A stretch of 64,000 nucleotides of DNA from Acidobacteriaceae bacterium (lineage in GTDB: Bacteria > Acidobacteriota > Terriglobia > Terriglobales > Acidobacteriaceae), in the NCBI GenBank assembly GCA_025350325.1, contig JANXYB010000109.1:1-64000 (forward strand), written 5' to 3'. This document shows positions 16,977-26,090 of the stretch, in pieces. Below the pieces are notes generated by a model that was not told the DNA's origin, searched no databases, and was given only the letters and a program-made list of their open reading frames with translations. A program made the position numbers and the translations under genes. The first letter of the stretch is position 1. Each line of letters starts with the position of its first letter.

Positions 16977-16986
16977 GGAAACCGCC

Positions 16987-18021
16987 ATGGAACTTCTCGA
17001 TCGCTATCTGCAAGCCGTAAAAAAGTTTCTGCCTTTGCGGCGGCAAGACGACATCATCGCCGAACTGAGAGCCAACATGGAGGCGCAGCTCGAAGATAAG
17101 GAGTCGGAGCTCACCCGCCCCATGACCATTGGCGAGCAAGAGGACTGGCTGAGAAAGATCGGGCCTCCGATGATGGTGGCCGCGCGCTATCAGACACAGC
17201 AGTACCTTATCGGCCCTTCGATCTTCCCCGTCTATTGGTATGTATTGCGGATGGCGATGTTGTGGGCCCTGATCATCTACTCGGTTGTAATCGCAGTTAT
17301 CATCCCGATCACAACATCGAACGGCTCCAGTGTGGTCGAGGCACTTCTCCGCATTCCGAGTGTTCTCATGACGGTGGCTGCGTGGGTCACAGTAGTCTTT
17401 GCAGCCTTGGAATTTGTGGCAGCACGCTATCCAGAAAAGTGTCCACCGATCGCGGGCCTCTCCGGAAATTGGTCACCCAGTAGTTTGCCTCCTTTGGAGA
17501 AGGAATCCGACGGAAAGCGGAAAGGCCGGTCTTACCCCCAAGCCGTAGCAGAAATCGTCTTCGGGTTCCTTTTTCTAGGATGGCTACTTCTGATTCCGCG
17601 CCATCCGTTCGTCATCATGGGACCAGGCGTCTACTTCTGGCGTTCTTCACCTTTCCAGCTAGCAGACATGTGGATCACATTTTTCTGGTGGATAGTGGCG
17701 CTCAATGTTGTGCAGTTGATATGGCGGTGCACTGATCTTTTGCGTGGGACGTGGCAGCAATCAGCACGCCTGCAGCAGATTGCTTATAAAGTCATACCTC
17801 TTATTCCGCTCATTCAATTGATCACGGTGCGCGACCATGTTTACGTGGCCCTCAAGCATCCGGCGCTCGATCAATTGCGCCATGGCAATAGCGTTGACAC
17901 TATCAACAAAAGTGTCCATATGGGTCTGCTCGTAGTCACAGCAATTATCGCGATCCAACTCGCTTTTGAGTGCGGCCAATTGGCTTGGGACTGGTATCAA
18001 AAACATGATGCTTCACACTAA
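16987..18021 (+). CDS. HAAS-domain-like membrane protein, PadR partner
   Basis: A 344-aa protein. Residues 1-70 form a soluble helical region (MELLDRYLQAVKKFLPLRRQDDIIAELRANMEAQLEDKE) that matches the HAAS signalling-domain pattern, ending in WLRKIGPPMMVAARY. About five hydrophobic helices follow (near residues 85-110, 120-145, 195-215, 225-250, 300-325). Family knowledge: genes with this N-terminal domain sit next to PadR regulators and are thought to transmit an envelope signal. ATG 16987 has AAGGA upstream and no overlap with PadR; the earlier ATG 16963 overlaps it by 14 bases. Confidence 0.8.
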   Translation: MELLDRYLQAVKKFLPLRRQDDIIAELRANMEAQLEDKESELTRPMTIGEQEDWLRKIGPPMMVAARYQTQQYLIGPSIFPVYWYVLRMAMLWALIIYSVVIAVIIPITTSNGSSVVEALLRIPSVLMTVAAWVTVVFAALEFVAARYPEKCPPIAGLSGNWSPSSLPPLEKESDGKRKGRSYPQAVAEIVFGFLFLGWLLLIPRHPFVIMGPGVYFWRSSPFQLADMWITFFWWIVALNVVQLIWRCTDLLRGTWQQSARLQQIAYKVIPLIPLIQLITVRDHVYVALKHPALDQLRHGNSVDTINKSVHMGLLVVTAIIAIQLAFECGQLAWDWYQKHDASH

Positions 18022-18063
18022 CCCTGGGCCTCGTCGGCAGGTTTCGCAGGCAAGCTATACCCA

Positions 18064-19713
18064 TTAGAGCCTGGATTCAAACTCTCTGAAGCGCCGCTCC
18101 AGTTCCCACTGGGCGGCGGCCTTTTCGCTTCCATCTAAAAAACTCTTGCAGGCGGCCGAGGGCTTAGGTCCGCCGGCCACCTGCCCTCGGCACGCCGCGG
18201 TTAATGCAGCAAAATTATCTGGCGCGGCCCACAAGCTCGCACCCGGCAAAAAGTTATGCTCCATGCCGGTGCGGGCCAGTTGCTTCAGGTCACGATAGCC
18301 CAGACGGTAATCAAGCGCGGCTCGTACATACTCGTGCGTGAGGTCGATGCGGCTCACACCCTGGTCGTCCGTCGAGAGAGCGACAGGCACATGCGCGGCG
18401 CGGTAATAGGGGAACGGATGATTCATCCCCTTGATACCGAGAATGCCCTCATTCGAACTGAGGTTGATCTCGATCATCACGTGCTTCTCGACTAGTTCCT
18501 TCAACAGCTGCGCGGCATCGTCCTCATACATGACATCGACGCCATGCCCGATGCGTTCTGCATGCGCTAATTCAACTGCCTGGCGAATATGAAAACGCAT
18601 CCCCTCGGGCGGCACCATACCGGGGGCAAGCTCTCCGGCATGCAATGAGATGTGAACCTTGGGATATAAAGAATGAAGATAGCCAATCATCTTCATATGC
18701 AGGGTGTAATCGCGCATTGCGACCATGTAATCTTCCGGCTGCACGAAATTGATGCCCACCCAGTCATCGGAATTCTGCTCGATGCTCTGCTCGACTGTTT
18801 CAAATCCCAGCAGCGTCTGTGCGAAGACCTGCTCGGGCGAAAAGGCGCGCAGCACCTGGTACACAAAACGCACTTGTACCTGGCACGCATCCGAAGCATC
18901 GGGCGTGCCGCAGTGCTGAATACGGTTGCGCGCCTCGACTGCGCTCTTGGCATCTTGCCTATCCGCCGCGATTTCGTCCTTTAGTCCGTGGTCCAGCAAG
19001 GCTTGTCGCATTTTTGCCAAGTCCGGATCCCAACCTATTTCGCTTGCAACTCTCGCAGCGTGCCCGAACGGCGGCGTCTGCAGCAATTCAAGGTATTGTT
19101 GATTTTGCGCTGCTGCGCGTCGCGTGATCTCGTCAAGCCACTCCCCGGTATGGCGCTTGTCGAGCATTCCAAAACGCGAGAATGTTGAAAAAAACTGGTC
19201 GTGGCCACTGTAGCCCGGAGTAGGCACGTAATTGCGCATTGAAAAGGAATTGATCAGCCGGTCGTATAAATCCTGCTGCGCCTGCGAGATGTTGCCTGAG
19301 AAATCACGCGCGGGGACAAGCGGTGCAGCGCACGGCTCTTTGATGGCCTCACCGAGTGAGGTGCGCGCAAACTCCAATTTGCCGGGGTCGATACAAAGCT
19401 TGTCTTCGCCGGCTACTCGCAGCAGCGTCTCTGCATAGACCCCCGCTCCCAAGTGAAAATGCAAATCCGCGCCTTTGGGAAACTTTCCAAGAAAAGCCTG
19501 CACAGCCAGCGGTCCGGTGTGGACAGCGGCATCGTATGCCCGGGCGGCCCGGCCTTCCAATGCTCCAGCGGTGCTTGGACTGCTAGTTCGGGCAGTCGTC
19601 GCGCTCGCCGGCAACGGGTCGGAAGTGACCGCTGGTGCGAGGGACCGGGCAGGCTGGGTCGAGAATCCAGCGGCCACGACAAGACAGGCAAAGTAAGCTA
19701 AGGGGCTGCGCAT
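18064..19713 (-). CDS. Exported adenosine deaminase family protein
   Basis: A 549-aa metal-dependent hydrolase with an N-terminal signal peptide (LAYFACLVVAAGFS) and low-complexity Ser/Ala linker. Metal-binding His85 and His87 lie in KGADLHFHLGAG. Later motifs are SLHAGELAPG (His and catalytic Glu), ERIGHGVDVMY, and LSTDDQGVS (Asp ligand). The enzyme deaminates adenosine to inosine. Its size and export signal resemble the secreted ADGF/CECR1-type proteins more than cytoplasmic Add, with a long insertion before residue 330. It may recover purines from outside the cell (inference). GGAAGC precedes the ATG. It converges with the HAAS gene. Confidence 0.9.
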   Translation of the reverse strand: MRSPLAYFACLVVAAGFSTQPARSLAPAVTSDPLPASATTARTSSPSTAGALEGRAARAYDAAVHTGPLAVQAFLGKFPKGADLHFHLGAGVYAETLLRVAGEDKLCIDPGKLEFARTSLGEAIKEPCAAPLVPARDFSGNISQAQQDLYDRLINSFSMRNYVPTPGYSGHDQFFSTFSRFGMLDKRHTGEWLDEITRRAAAQNQQYLELLQTPPFGHAARVASEIGWDPDLAKMRQALLDHGLKDEIAADRQDAKSAVEARNRIQHCGTPDASDACQVQVRFVYQVLRAFSPEQVFAQTLLGFETVEQSIEQNSDDWVGINFVQPEDYMVAMRDYTLHMKMIGYLHSLYPKVHISLHAGELAPGMVPPEGMRFHIRQAVELAHAERIGHGVDVMYEDDAAQLLKELVEKHVMIEINLSSNEGILGIKGMNHPFPYYRAAHVPVALSTDDQGVSRIDLTHEYVRAALDYRLGYRDLKQLARTGMEHNFLPGASLWAAPDNFAALTAACRGQVAGGPKPSAACKSFLDGSEKAAAQWELERRFREFESRL

Positions 19714-19779
19714 GATTGCTTCCCAGTGTAAGGTCTGGCGGCGGCTGCTGAAGCTAATTTCCGGTCGCCGGTGCTGAGT

Positions 19780-19808
19780 TTGGCGTGGGTTGGCGGAGTT
19801 GCTATACT
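19780..19808 (+). promoter_or_regulatory. Putative tRNA-Phe promoter
   Basis: TTGGCG at 19780-19785, 17-base spacer, TATACT at 19803-19808. It is well placed, about 100 bases before the tRNA. Confidence 0.6.
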
Positions 19809-19906
19809 GGCAAGGTTGCTGCAGCGCACTGTTTGTGGATTTGCATTCGTTTCTTCCACAAACGGGCCATCTTCTGCGCAGGAACGCAACTTAAAGTCTG
19901 CACTGC

Positions 19907-19981
19907 GGCCAGATAGCTCAGTGGTAGAGCGCGGCCCTGAAAAGGCCGGCGTCGGCGGTTCAATCCCGTCTCTGGCCACCA
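19907..19981 (+). tRNA. tRNA-Phe (GAA)
   Basis: Acceptor GGCCAGA/TCTGGCC, D-arm GCTCAGTGGTAGAGC, anticodon stem CGGCC/GGCCG with loop CTGAAAA (anticodon GAA at 19939-19941), T-arm GGCGG-TTCAATC-CCGTC, and an encoded ACCA end. Confidence 0.97.
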
Positions 19982-20072
19982 CTTTAGAAGGAACTTAGCC
20001 GCACTCACAGAGTTAGAGTTTTAGCCGCGCGAACAATACGCCAACACGACCGGCGAATAGAATCTGAACAGT

Positions 20073-21848
20073 ATGTCCACCATCGAGGCAACTCCAAGAG
20101 CACTGTTGAAACCAACTTCGCGTTCGCGCATGCTCGCCTCGTTGTGCTCTCTTTTTCTTCTTGTATGCATTCTCGCTGCGCACCCGGTAGCTGAAATAGG
20201 AATGAACGATGATTTCTCCTATTTCAAGTCCGCTCAGATTCTCGCGTCGACCGGTCACATCGTCTATAACGGCTGGACCGCCGCCATACTAGGTTGGCAA
20301 CTCTATCTCGGTGCGCTTTTTATAAAGCTTTTCGGATCTTCATTCACGACTGTCCGCGCCTCGACAACGCTGGTATCCATTGTGAGCGTCTTCCTGGTTC
20401 AACGCACCTATGTGCGCGTTGGAATTAACGACTGGAATGCCGTCATTGGCACACTCTCGCTGATCGCGTGCCCTGTCTTCCTTCCCTTGTCGGCCAGCTT
20501 CATGTCCGATATCGATGGCTTCTTTTGCATCGTTGTTTGCTTCTATGCGTGCCTGCGGGCAGTACAAAGTCAGACCACCCGTGCAACCTTGGGCTGGTTG
20601 ATCTTTGCGGCCGCTACAAATGCTGTCGGCGGCACAGTCCGGCAGATTGCATGGATAGGAGTCTTATTTCTTTTCCCTTGCACCCTGTGGCTGCTTCGCC
20701 GCCGGCGCTTCGTACTTCCGGTGGGCGCAATCTTGTACCTGGCGTCGATCCTATTCATATTTGCTTCACTAAGATGGTTCGAACACCAGCCATACTCATT
20801 GCCCGAAGGGATGCGGTCAGTTCACATTACATACCGCACCCTACATCACGCGTTTAGCCAATTGTTGCGCGCGCTGCTAACTTCAGTTTTGTTTCTTCTC
20901 CCCATCCTGGTTGCATTTACTCCATCGCTGCGTCCATCGGGGCGTCGTGCTCGTGTTTCGCTAGTCCTGGGTGTGCTGGTCTTGGGGGTCATGGCCCTGG
21001 GAATAGTTCGAGTGCCCAACCCGGATAATTTTTTGGCGCCATTTTCCGTGAACTACTTCACTGTTTATGGCGTGTTTGGCAGCTACCTTCTGGGCACGCG
21101 TCCAATCCTTCTGGGGCTTGGCGTTCAGTATGTTCTGACTGCAGCCACTTTCATAGCGCTTTTGGCGTTTGTTCTATGGATCAGCCAGGAGCATCGTGCT
21201 TCGAAGCAGATAGTCCAAGACGCACCTTCGATCTCGTGGCGGGTCTTTGTAGTGTTGGCCGGCTCACTGGCCTTCTCTTACACTGCATTACTGGCAAGGT
21301 TCTGCTTGATTGCTGAATACAGTCTGTACGACCGATATTTTATCGTCCTTCTGTATCTCGGAATCATGATATGTGTCCGCTTATTCCAGGCGAGAGCAGG
21401 GCCTAACCTGCCTGTGGCCAGCCTTGTTCTGGTCTTGGCGTTTGCCGCATACAGCACCGCAGCTACCCACGATTTATTCAGCATGTACAGGGCGCGTTTG
21501 GGAGCAATTCAGGAACTTGAATCATCGGGCGTTCCGGCTACTTCCATCGATGGCAGTTTTGACTTTAATGGGATGACGCAGATCGAAGCCGTCGGCTATA
21601 TCAATGACCCGCGTATCCGGTTCCCCGCGGTAGTTTACAAGCCAACCAAGCTGACGATACCCGCCGAGTGTCATACATTGTTTCTAGATCGCACACCGGT
21701 AGTTCAGCCACGATACTCGCTGTCATACGATGCCAACATTTGCGGCGGATTATCGCAATTCCCGGCTGTGACGTATCGGAACTGGCTTGGCCCTAGAACA
21801 GTCAACATCTACATCGTCAAGACCGAGACGTCTGCAAACGCTGAATAG
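20073..21848 (+). CDS. GT-C-fold glycosyltransferase (GT39/ArnT-like), multi-pass
   Basis: A 591-aa integral membrane protein with about 11 hydrophobic helices. Residue pair Asp46-Asp47 in GMNDDFSYFKSAQIL lies in the first large periplasmic loop, the position of the conserved acidic pair of GT-C transferases that use polyprenyl-phosphate sugars. The C-terminal 110 residues form a soluble periplasmic domain (VPATSIDGSFDFNGMTQIE). No closer assignment is possible; the acceptor is unknown. It converges on a glycosyltransferase-methyltransferase fusion gene, so both may work on a surface glycan or glycolipid (inference). No clear ribosome binding site before the ATG. Confidence 0.8.
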   Translation: MSTIEATPRALLKPTSRSRMLASLCSLFLLVCILAAHPVAEIGMNDDFSYFKSAQILASTGHIVYNGWTAAILGWQLYLGALFIKLFGSSFTTVRASTTLVSIVSVFLVQRTYVRVGINDWNAVIGTLSLIACPVFLPLSASFMSDIDGFFCIVVCFYACLRAVQSQTTRATLGWLIFAAATNAVGGTVRQIAWIGVLFLFPCTLWLLRRRRFVLPVGAILYLASILFIFASLRWFEHQPYSLPEGMRSVHITYRTLHHAFSQLLRALLTSVLFLLPILVAFTPSLRPSGRRARVSLVLGVLVLGVMALGIVRVPNPDNFLAPFSVNYFTVYGVFGSYLLGTRPILLGLGVQYVLTAATFIALLAFVLWISQEHRASKQIVQDAPSISWRVFVVLAGSLAFSYTALLARFCLIAEYSLYDRYFIVLLYLGIMICVRLFQARAGPNLPVASLVLVLAFAAYSTAATHDLFSMYRARLGAIQELESSGVPATSIDGSFDFNGMTQIEAVGYINDPRIRFPAVVYKPTKLTIPAECHTLFLDRTPVVQPRYSLSYDANICGGLSQFPAVTYRNWLGPRTVNIYIVKTETSANAE

Positions 21849-22015
21849 CAAGCCTGACATGAAGTCCCGCACAGAATAGATGACTCCGCTACGCGAAACT
21901 TAATTGGAGCCGATTTGTGTTGTGTCAGTCGAAAGTTACACGAATGGAAGTTCGTCAACGGGGAGTTGGAAGCAGAGCGGCGTGAATTGATTCTGGCCAG
22001 CTAAGGGAACCGACG

Positions 22016-24385
22016 TCAGGCGCGTCGGAACACGGCGTACGTTTCTCCGAGGGATACCGGAATCAGCCATTTCCCTAGAGGTGACTGAGTCATTTTTGAA
22101 AGCAAATTGGCTCCCGGAATGCCGTGTTGCGACAACCGGCTAAATACGTATCGCACGGTGAAGGACACTCGGCGGCGGCCAAACTGCAACAGCTGTAAAC
22201 CCGATCGCTTTGCGCACAGTTGCAGGCTTGGACGATTAAAGTAATTTAGATGCTCCGGCAGCAGCAACGGCCAGCGACGTCCTAACAACCTGGCCTCGAA
22301 GCTATCCAGATCAGGCACATTCAGGAAGAGGCACCCGCCGGGCTTAAGCAGATCATGGCATCTTTTCATCGTGTCCGCGGGGTCCACAACATGTTCGAGA
22401 ACATCCCATAACGTAATCGCGTCGAACTGTTGCTCGCCTAACTTTGTTTCTTCGAGCGAATTCTGGAACAACGTTCCGCGCCCGGCCAATCTTTGGAGCG
22501 CCTCGAGATATAGAGCGTGCGCGGGTTCCACGCCTGCGACCTGCCACCCGGCATCGGCGGCCTTGGTTAGAAACAGGCCCGAAGCGCACCCTACATCCAG
22601 CAGGCGTCCGGAAAGTCCGGTTTTGTCGACAATCTTCATGTGCCGCTCCGCAGTCCTTTCCCTGCCGCGCAGCTCCTCCTGATATATCTTTGGGTCCATC
22701 TTCCGATACAGATCGGTAAGTTCCTCCTGGTTGAAGCGGCTCTGTCGAAATCCAAACCCGCATTCGCGACAACGCAAAATTCTTCCCGGCGAGACCCCCT
22801 TGCGCGATGATCCAAGCTCGGAAGAATCCAAATTCTCATTGGCGCCATCGAGAAATACGACGAGGTTACCGGCGCTACACACCGGACAAACACAATCGCC
22901 CACGTTCCTGCTGTTAGTAGCCGCTGGCTTGTGCTTGCCCCGCCATGCTCCAAACACGACACTCATCAGCGCTCCTATGTATCCCGGTGCAACTTTGCCA
23001 ATTCTGAATGAGGATGTACCCATATCAATAGTTCGATTTATCCAGGAGATTGGCACTTCCCGGATGGTATAGCCGCTCAACAAGGGCTTTAATCCTGTCT
23101 CGGCATTTGCAGCAAATCCCGGCTGTTGAATTTCCATATTTTTAAAGATCTCAGCTCGATAGAGTTTCAAATTGTTCGATACATCGCGCATCTTGGCGGG
23201 CAGCAGCATATTCGCGATAAGGTGAAATCCGCGATTACACACAATCTTCAAAAACGGGTAGTTAATGAGTAGAGACTCATGAGAGAATCGGCTCCCGATT
23301 GCGCCGTCATTTCCGGCAGATACAGCGTCGAAAAGGTCTCGGAACTCGGGGATAATCTGGACAAAGTCGCAGTCCATGGTGAGAATGAACCGCCCGCTAG
23401 CCGCAGCGCAGCCATCGCGCAAAGCGCGTCCGACACCGTTGGGCGGCTTGCGGTCCACCAGTTTCACGCGAGCATCCTTCTGCGCGATTTCCCTCGTTAC
23501 TGTAGCTGTACGATCGGAGCTATTGTCGTTCACTATGACGATTTCGTGAACATATGGACCGTAATATCGAAGTATGGATTCAACCAGAGGACCAACATTC
23601 ATTTCCTCGTTATGACATGGCACGACAAAGGACGTCGAGCCGTATAGCTCCTTGTGCTCGGCAAGCGTTTCTCGTGGGCGCCGCGCCTCTTCGTCGCCAG
23701 GTTTCTTTGCCCAGATGTAAAGTGTTCCACTGGTTTCACGAATTCCCGGGGCATGCTCAAGTACAAACGCCAAAGATTTCAGAGCAGCCACCAAGAAGCG
23801 TGGAGTACGGGGGTGCACTATGTCGTAAGGAATTATGTCAATATCAATAAAACCTTGCTGAGATGCTACTTTCATCAAGACGTACTTGCGCAATCCGACT
23901 TGGCACCGGACGTTTCCGGCCCAACGCCCAATCGGCTTAACGAAATTCTTTATGGCTACTTGAGGATTCCAGTAATTCGCTTCGAAGAAAAGAATTTGAC
24001 CGCCCGGTTTGAGGAGCCTATACAGCGCTTTCAGGTTTTGAGCGTAGAGGTCGTGACATAAGATTGCGGTGCCCACGATGTAATCGAAGCTTTCAGCGGG
24101 CAGGTCGGCAACAAAATCCTTTACGTGCGTGTATGTGACACCGGGAAGTTGTTTGGCGGTGGCCAACAACTCCTCGTTGAACACGGCCGCCGTAATCGGG
24201 TTTTGTCCACGGAGTACTTGTGTAAGATGTTCCGTCCAAAGGCCGCTCCCTGCGCCTAATTCGAGGATTCTCTCGCCCGGAAGCACATGAAAGGAATGTC
24301 GCACCGTGAGTGCTCGCCAGCGCAGTTTCAATGGAGTAGTGCGGGGGTACCGCAGCCAATAGCGTTCTCGGCCGCTCTCCATCAT
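22016..24385 (-). CDS. Methyltransferase-glycosyltransferase-methyltransferase fusion
   Basis: A 789-aa protein with three enzymes in one chain. Residues about 35-225: class I SAM methyltransferase (ERILELGAGSGLWTEHL). Residues 252-475: GT2 glycosyltransferase of the dolichyl-phosphate mannose synthase type (SFVVPCHNEEMNVG, IVIVNDNSSDRTA, DCD metal site near 338-340, IGSRFSHES). Residues 498-545: a four-Cys zinc-ribbon (CPVC...CREC). Residues 595-789: second methyltransferase (RLLDVGCASGLFLTKAADAG, FDAITLWDVLEHV). Each domain is usually a separate protein. ATG 24385 is chosen; the frame also opens at TTG 24403. It probably acts on a polyprenyl-linked sugar that the facing GT-C enzyme could use (inference). 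Confidence 0.88.
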   Translation of the reverse strand: MMESGRERYWLRYPRTTPLKLRWRALTVRHSFHVLPGERILELGAGSGLWTEHLTQVLRGQNPITAAVFNEELLATAKQLPGVTYTHVKDFVADLPAESFDYIVGTAILCHDLYAQNLKALYRLLKPGGQILFFEANYWNPQVAIKNFVKPIGRWAGNVRCQVGLRKYVLMKVASQQGFIDIDIIPYDIVHPRTPRFLVAALKSLAFVLEHAPGIRETSGTLYIWAKKPGDEEARRPRETLAEHKELYGSTSFVVPCHNEEMNVGPLVESILRYYGPYVHEIVIVNDNSSDRTATVTREIAQKDARVKLVDRKPPNGVGRALRDGCAAASGRFILTMDCDFVQIIPEFRDLFDAVSAGNDGAIGSRFSHESLLINYPFLKIVCNRGFHLIANMLLPAKMRDVSNNLKLYRAEIFKNMEIQQPGFAANAETGLKPLLSGYTIREVPISWINRTIDMGTSSFRIGKVAPGYIGALMSVVFGAWRGKHKPAATNSRNVGDCVCPVCSAGNLVVFLDGANENLDSSELGSSRKGVSPGRILRCRECGFGFRQSRFNQEELTDLYRKMDPKIYQEELRGRERTAERHMKIVDKTGLSGRLLDVGCASGLFLTKAADAGWQVAGVEPAHALYLEALQRLAGRGTLFQNSLEETKLGEQQFDAITLWDVLEHVVDPADTMKRCHDLLKPGGCLFLNVPDLDSFEARLLGRRWPLLLPEHLNYFNRPSLQLCAKRSGLQLLQFGRRRVSFTVRYVFSRLSQHGIPGANLLSKMTQSPLGKWLIPVSLGETYAVFRRA

Positions 24386-24896
24386 CTGGAGATTGCTTTC
24401 CAAAGACGTAAATAGATGCCCTTCCAGAAGGGATTCAGGCTGCGATTCTTGGGATGTTATATGAAAATCATCCCGAGTTTAGCTAGCTTAACAGCCTGAC
24501 AGCTAAACTCAAACCCGAGTGCTCACTTACGCGGAGTGAACGAAAGTGGCAGCTCACTTGATGCAGTGATTCCGTTGTTGCGGGCATAACATTGCATCCC
24601 TTTATTGGAAGGGCGTTGCAGTGATGAAATGTTGGTCATACTTGAGGTTCTGCTTGAAACGGAGACCGCAAGTTCGGCATTCGGGCCGCCCACGAGCACA
24701 GGGACGCGGACAGTCTATCGCTCCGCACATTGCGAATGGCGATGTGGGCCCATTTGCCATCGCGAAAAGATCGGAACACTACTTATCGGGTGGTAGAAGT
24801 TCAGCGCCAGGCAAGTTGCTCCGAGGCGTGCCCGTGGTGCACACTGTAGAGTCTGGCTGGTTCAATATGCTACGTTACCCGTGAAGGAGAAAAACC
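24386..24896. other. Intergenic region between divergent genes
   Basis: About 510 bases. Two short frames on the plus strand (24605-24884) have no ribosome binding site or recognisable sequence and overlap each other. AAGGAG at the right end belongs to the next gene. Nothing else identified. Confidence 0.4.
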
Positions 24897-25631
24897 TTGA
24901 GTCCTGATAGGTTCCAATTAGTCATTTCCGCGATGCTTTTCTCGGTTGGTCTTCCGTTATGTGCTCAACTTCCGCAGATGCCGCAAATGCCTGGGATGGG
25001 CCGGTCATCGGATATGGCTTCGAACCTCAGTGACCCGCAAATAGCTTCAGGGTTGAAGCAAGCGCTCTCAGTGGGCACCGAGCGGGCGGTCTCGGAAGTG
25101 GCCAAGCCGGGTGGATATCTCGAAAACACTGCCATCAAGATTCTTTTGCCCTCAAGCCTGCGCCCGGTTGAATCGGTTCTGCGTGGGGCGGGGCAAGGGG
25201 AGCGGATCGACGACTTCATTGCCAGCATGAATCATGCGGCGGAGAGCGCGGCGCCGGAAGCGGCAAAGATATTCGGCGATGCCGTCAAGGAGATGACGAT
25301 CGACGACGCGCGCAAGCTGCTGAATGGCGGGAAAACGTCTATCACGGAATACTTCAAATCGAAGACCTCGGCCGATTTGCGGACTGCCTTCCGCCCGCAT
25401 GTTGAACACGCAATGAGCACTAACGGCGTTACCCAGAAATACGACGCTTTGGTCGGGCAAGCGCCCAAGCTGCCGTTCGGCAATGGCTCGAAGACGGACA
25501 TAAATACATATGTAGTCGACAAGTCCCTCGACGGGCTGTTCTACATGCTCGGGGAGCAGGAAAAGCAAATCCGCACCAATCCTGCCGCACGATCGACAGA
25601 TCTACTGAAGAAGGTCTTCGGCTCTCATTGA
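24897..25631 (+). CDS. DUF4197-family exported protein
   Basis: A 244-aa protein with a signal peptide (LVISAMLFSVGLPLCAQ), a Met/Pro/Gln-rich linker, and a helical domain: SDPQIASGLKQALSVGTERAVSEVAKPGGYLEN, IKILLPSSLRPVESVLR, MNHAAESAAPEAAKIFGDAVKEM, GKTSITEYFKSKTSADL. These segments are the DUF4197 signature (periplasmic, all-helical, unknown role). Start is TTG 24897, eight bases after AAGGAG; no ATG fits the signal peptide. Confidence 0.85.
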   Translation: MSPDRFQLVISAMLFSVGLPLCAQLPQMPQMPGMGRSSDMASNLSDPQIASGLKQALSVGTERAVSEVAKPGGYLENTAIKILLPSSLRPVESVLRGAGQGERIDDFIASMNHAAESAAPEAAKIFGDAVKEMTIDDARKLLNGGKTSITEYFKSKTSADLRTAFRPHVEHAMSTNGVTQKYDALVGQAPKLPFGNGSKTDINTYVVDKSLDGLFYMLGEQEKQIRTNPAARSTDLLKKVFGSH

Positions 25632-25647
25632 AGTAACGCGCCAGCAG

Positions 25648-25974
25648 CTAAGACGGCGGGTTTGCGGCGGGGGCGGCTTTTTCCTGCTCCTGTACGGACT
25701 TATCCTGATGCTTTTTCATGTTTGAAGCATCCTTGGCTACCTTGGCGTTTGCCTTGGCCGCTCTCTCTTCGTGTTTTTGACGTTTACGCTGCCGCTTGAT
25801 TTCAGACTTTGACATACCGGTCGATGTCGTGTCGGTGGAAGGCGACGTGGTTGGAGTGGGCGTAGTCGGCGTAGTCTGGCCGGTCGGAGTCGAAGAGGGT
25901 TCTTGTTGCGCCTGAATACACAGGCCAGCGCTCAAAATTAGGGCGACCGCACTAAAACGGGGAAGACGAGGCAT
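25648..25974 (-). CDS. Small secreted Thr/Pro- and Lys-rich protein
   Basis: A 108-aa protein: signal peptide (FSAVALILSAGLCIQAQ), a Thr/Pro/Ser linker, then a Lys/Arg/Ala-rich region (SEIKRQRKRQKHEERAAKAN) and a Gln/Glu/Lys tail. Similar small proteins are common in acidobacteria, with no known function. ATG 25974 has AAGGAG at the right distance; an earlier ATG at 26010 is not supported. Confidence 0.6.
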   Translation of the reverse strand: MPRLPRFSAVALILSAGLCIQAQQEPSSTPTGQTTPTTPTPTTSPSTDTTSTGMSKSEIKRQRKRQKHEERAAKANAKVAKDASNMKKHQDKSVQEQEKAAPAANPPS

Positions 25975-26090
25975 GGGAATTGCTCCTTTGGGCGGCATAA
26001 TATCGCCCACCTTTCGAATCTTAAAACGTTATCGGGCTAAATTCAACGTATCGCAGCTCTCGTTTACCGGACTGGCACATCAGATACATG

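Noticed and set aside
24605-24884. Two overlapping short frames upstream of the DUF4197 gene
   Set aside because: No ribosome binding site, no recognisable domain and Arg-rich random-looking composition.
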